Shown here piece after piece: positions 61,600-64,000 of a stretch of 64,000 nucleotides of DNA. Origin of the DNA: Hymenobacter terricola (GTDB lineage: Bacteria > Bacteroidota > Bacteroidia > Cytophagales > Hymenobacteraceae); the NCBI RefSeq assembly GCF_017921975.2, contig NZ_JAGEMO020000004.1, positions 62,001-126,000 on the forward strand, read 5' to 3'. Within the stretch, counting starts at the first letter, position 1. Each line of letters starts with the position of its first letter. A model generated the notes under the pieces. That model saw only the letters and a program-made list of their open reading frames with translations. It had not been told where the DNA came from and did no database searches. The translations under genes and the position numbers were made by a program.

Positions 61600-62490
61600 A
61601 TGGTAATCTCCCCACTTCTCATGCCGCTAGTCCTGCTGTCACTGCCGGCCGGTGGCCTCACCAGCTCATTAGCGGCGCACCTTGCGGACTTTCCGCCGGT
61701 TTCGACAATCCGGCCCGCCGGCCTCTCCTACCCTTGGCTGGCCCGGCCCAGCAGCGCCGGCCAAACGCTGGCGTCCCGCTTCCCGGCTCCGGCTGGGTGC
61801 CGGCGCGTGGTGGTAGGTGCCAGTTCCTGGGGCGAGTGGCTGCGGTACCTGCCGTTGCGGCCCGCCGGCACCAAGGCCCGCCTTTACAATGGCGCGCTGA
61901 AAGACCGACCCGACGTGGTGGCCGCCGTAGTCGACATCGACGTGGGTACCCAGGATTTGCAGCAGTGCGCCGATGCCGTTATTCGCCTGCGGGCCGAATA
62001 TTTGTTCAGCCACGACCCCAATAAGGTGCATTTCCACCTTACTACGGGCTATGACTTCTGGTTTTCTGACTACGCGGCCGGCAGGACTTTTAAGGTAAAG
62101 GGCGAAGTAGTGACCCCGGCCCCACGCCCGGCCGAGGCACCCACCCACGCGGCTCTTGGGCGTTACCTCATTCCTGCCTTCGGCTACGCAGGCACGCTTT
62201 CGCTCAGCCGCGAGCTGCGCGCCAAGCCCCTGGCAGCGGTGCAGCCCGGCGATGTGCTCATTCACGGGGGCGCGCCCGGCCACGCCGTGCTGGTGGTGGA
62301 TGTGGCCGAAAACCCCACGACGCATCAGAAATTCATGCTACTGGCCCAGAGCTACATGCCGGCCCAGAACATCCACGTATTGCGCGAGGGCTACGGCGCC
62401 ACGGCCTGGTTTCCGGTGGTGCCGACTGATGCGGCCGTGAGCACGCCGGAATGGGAGTTCGGGGCGAATGAGCTGGGGCAATTTGAGTAG
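61600..62490 (+). CDS. DUF4846 family secreted protein
   Basis: A 296-residue protein. The ATG at 61600 gives a signal peptide (MVISPLLMPLVLLSLPAGG). The DUF4846 domain is clear: WGEWLRYLPL, YNGALKDRPDVVAAVVDIDV, LRAEYLFSHDPNKVHFH, YDFWFSDYAAG, QPGDVLIHGGAPGHAVLVVD and LLAQSYMPAQNIHVL. The GHAVLVVD segment resembles peptidase-like (NlpC-type) folds, but no activity is established. It begins right after the topA terminator, so it probably has its own promoter. Confidence 0.87.
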   Translation: MVISPLLMPLVLLSLPAGGLTSSLAAHLADFPPVSTIRPAGLSYPWLARPSSAGQTLASRFPAPAGCRRVVVGASSWGEWLRYLPLRPAGTKARLYNGALKDRPDVVAAVVDIDVGTQDLQQCADAVIRLRAEYLFSHDPNKVHFHLTTGYDFWFSDYAAGRTFKVKGEVVTPAPRPAEAPTHAALGRYLIPAFGYAGTLSLSRELRAKPLAAVQPGDVLIHGGAPGHAVLVVDVAENPTTHQKFMLLAQSYMPAQNIHVLREGYGATAWFPVVPTDAAVSTPEWEFGANELGQFE

Positions 62491-62540
62491 CACCGCCCTC
62501 GTTCACTACCCTAACGGGGCCGGTGGACGTGGATGAGGTT

Positions 62541-63203
62541 CTACGATGGTTCTATTGCCTCGATGCCCACCGCCGTCAGTTCCGAGAAGTCCTGGATGAC
62601 GCGGTCAGCCAGCCTCAAATCCTGGCCGGCCGAATGCGGGCTGGCGTAGCCAATGCAATAAATACCGGCCGCCCTGGATGCCGCCACGCCATTGGCGGAG
62701 TCTTCGATGACGATGCAGTGGGCCACGGGCGTTTCGGCCACGGCGGCCGCGTGCAGGAAAATGGCCGGGTCGGGCTTGGAGCGCACAAAATCCTCGCCGC
62801 TGACGATGTGCGAGAAGTATGGTCCCAGCCCAAACCGATTAAACACCCGCGCAATGGTAGCCTTGGAGGCTGACGAGGCCACCACCAGCTGCACATCGTG
62901 CCGCCGCAGGTCCTCAATCAGCGTCCGCACGCCGGGCAGCAGGTCGAGGCCGGCATCTTCGTCGAAGGACTTGTTGAATAGCTCCCGCTTGCGCAGCAGC
63001 AGGGTTTCTACGTCCTGGGGCAGGTTGTATTTCTGCTTGAGGTGCTGAAACACGTTGCGCGTGGACTGGCCCAGAAACGTGGCGTATTCGGCCGCAGTCA
63101 CGGCAATGCCCAGCTCGGCAAACTGCGTGAAAAACGCGTGGTGGTGAATGGGCTCGGTGTCGATGATGACGCCGTCCATGTCGAAGATTACGGTACTAAT
63201 CAT
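62541..63203 (-). CDS. HAD-superfamily phosphatase (beta-phosphoglucomutase-like)
   Basis: A 220-residue subfamily IA HAD enzyme. Motif I is FDMDGVIIDTEP (nucleophile Asp8, acid Asp10). Motif II is VVASSASK, motif III Lys is in RSKPDPAIF and motif IV is VIEDSANGVAA. The cap domain lies between about 15 and 85. It could be a phosphoglucomutase or a sugar-phosphate phosphatase; the motif KPDP and second-shell Ser pattern do not decide. It is transcribed alone on the minus strand. Confidence 0.9.
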   Translation of the reverse strand: MISTVIFDMDGVIIDTEPIHHHAFFTQFAELGIAVTAAEYATFLGQSTRNVFQHLKQKYNLPQDVETLLLRKRELFNKSFDEDAGLDLLPGVRTLIEDLRRHDVQLVVASSASKATIARVFNRFGLGPYFSHIVSGEDFVRSKPDPAIFLHAAAVAETPVAHCIVIEDSANGVAASRAAGIYCIGYASPHSAGQDLRLADRVIQDFSELTAVGIEAIEPS

Positions 63204-63232
63204 GGGGTGGTGCGCAAGGGGCTAACTGCGGG

Positions 63233-63240
63233 CAAAGGTA
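63233..63240 (-). promoter_or_regulatory. Possible -7 element for the HAD gene
   Basis: The minus strand reads TACCTTTG (TANNTTTG) 30 bases upstream of the ATG at 63203. No -33 TTG at a good distance. The remaining 200 bases up to 63458 show nothing I can name. Confidence 0.35.
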
Positions 63241-63458
63241 TCTGTCCATTCCGTTCAGGCGGCCATCGCCCGCCAGCACTTCCGCAACCAATGGAATCGT
63301 CTGCTCCGGCCCTCAGAGCGCAGGCTTGTGCCACTGCCCAGGTTATCAATGACGCAAAGCACGCAGTGAGCTTTTCAACAAACCAAATTTGAGCCATTCA
63401 ACAAAGCAGCCCGTCGCTTATCGCCGGACCTTTATGAGGAACATAACCCCTGAAAAAC

Positions 63459-64000
63459 ATGGACAACGTATGGTTTATCACGGGCAGCGCCCGGGGCCTG
63501 GGCCGCAGCCTGACCGAAGCCGTTTTGGCCCGCGGCGGCCGGGTGGCCGCCACCGCCCGCCAGCCCAGGCAGCTGGCCGAACTCGTTACGCAGTACGGCA
63601 ATCAGATTCTGCCGCTGGCGCTGGATGTGACGAATACGGCGCAGATACAGGAGGCGGTGGCCGCCGCCGTGGCCCACTTCGGGCGCATCGACGTGGTGGT
63701 GAACAACGCCGGTTTCGGCATCACCGGCGCGGCCGAAGCCTTCACCGACGAGCAGGTACGCAGCCAGCTCGAAACGAATTTGTACGCACCCATCGCCGTG
63801 ACGCGCGCCGTGCTGCCCTACCTGCGGCAGCAGCGCAGCGGGCACATCCTGCAAATCAGCTCCGTGGGCGGGCGCGTGGGCAATGCCGGGCTCTCTATTT
63901 ATCAGGCCGCCAAGTTTGGCCTGGGGGGCTTCACCGAAGCGCTGGCCAAGGAAGTGGCGCCGCTGGGCATCCGGGTGACGGCGGTGGAGCCCGGCGGCTT
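63459..64000 (+). CDS. Short-chain dehydrogenase/reductase, N-terminal part (cut by window end)
   Basis: The ATG at 63459 opens MDNVWFITGSARGLGRSL, an NADP-binding SDR (TGxxxGxG). VVNNAGFGITG is the structural NNAG motif, the catalytic Ser is in LQISSVGGRVG and the catalytic pair in IYQAAKFGLGG (YxxxK). The frame is open to base 64000, so the C-terminus is missing. It resembles oxidoreductases with an SDR fold of the classical type; the substrate is unknown. Confidence 0.9.
   Translation, partial: MDNVWFITGSARGLGRSLTEAVLARGGRVAATARQPRQLAELVTQYGNQILPLALDVTNTAQIQEAVAAAVAHFGRIDVVVNNAGFGITGAAEAFTDEQVRSQLETNLYAPIAVTRAVLPYLRQQRSGHILQISSVGGRVGNAGLSIYQAAKFGLGGFTEALAKEVAPLGIRVTAVEPGG

Noticed and set aside
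1..64000. tRNA, rRNA or riboswitch
   Set aside because: I looked through the intergenic stretches for cloverleaf-like elements with TTCGANNC or known riboswitch cores and found none. A covariance-model scan would be decisive.

Overview
The window looks like a chromosome segment of a GC-rich (about 60% by eye) member of the Bacteroidota, most like Hymenobacter or a close Cytophagales relative. The reasons are: a cargo protein with a type IX secretion (T9SS) type A sorting domain; PorT and a PorE-like OmpA protein; families I know mainly from this phylum (DUF2851, DUF3109, DUF4290, DUF4846, DUF5606); and repeated TANNTTTG (-7) promoter elements ahead of genes. Nearly all genes are intact and housekeeping-like. 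I see no prophage, transposase, CRISPR array, rRNA or tRNA.

Layout. 1-8063: the end of an N-acetyl sugar amidotransferase, a ferredoxin divergent from a LuxC-type acyl-CoA reductase, nucleoside phosphorylase, trhO, and a neuD-like acyltransferase, membrane protein and DUF2851 set. 8220-13145: LolA-like protein, ftsK, xerD. 13323-17580: aroQ, a class V aminotransferase, marC-like gene, rnhA, a low-GC orphan and trmN6. 17640-21057: acyl-CoA synthetase and a two-gene ABC exporter. 21198-24005: large secreted T9SS cargo. 24057-28143: amino acid, nucleoside and SDR enzymes. 28239-34424: porT, ubiE, PorE-like protein, engB, a TonB-domain protein and a DUF5606 protein. 34493-41609: fbp, aspartokinase, enoyl-CoA hydratase, peroxiredoxin, waaA-rsgA and a fasciclin lipoprotein. 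41782-49014: cyclophilin, DUF3109, pcrA, DUF4290, murA, DUF4349 and a holin-like protein. 49042-58779: agmatinase-family enzyme and a five-gene chemosensory operon. 59056-64000: topA, DUF4846, a HAD phosphatase and an SDR cut by the window end.

The most distinctive system is the chemosensory operon (MCP, cheW, cheY, cheA, cheC; 58779 down to 50262). Its receptor is a 1660-residue protein with no visible membrane segment. It carries a long array of 92-residue HAMP repeats like those of fungal Nik1-type kinases, and part of the array is a perfect 552-bp tandem duplication. CheA lacks a P2 domain, CheC keeps both phosphatase sites, and no cheR or cheB lies in the window, which suggests a non-flagellar sensory pathway.

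The second theme is several families of dispersed palindromes at gene ends. One family ends in ACGTCATGC/GCATGACGT or close variants. Another supplies the TAG stop codon to both convergent genes it separates. One palindrome arm contains the apparent start codon of rnhA, and another encodes the last residues of an ABC permease. A 42-bp minisatellite whose units each carry a 15-bp palindrome sits upstream of the class V aminotransferase. MurA carries Asp in place of the fosfomycin-target Cys.
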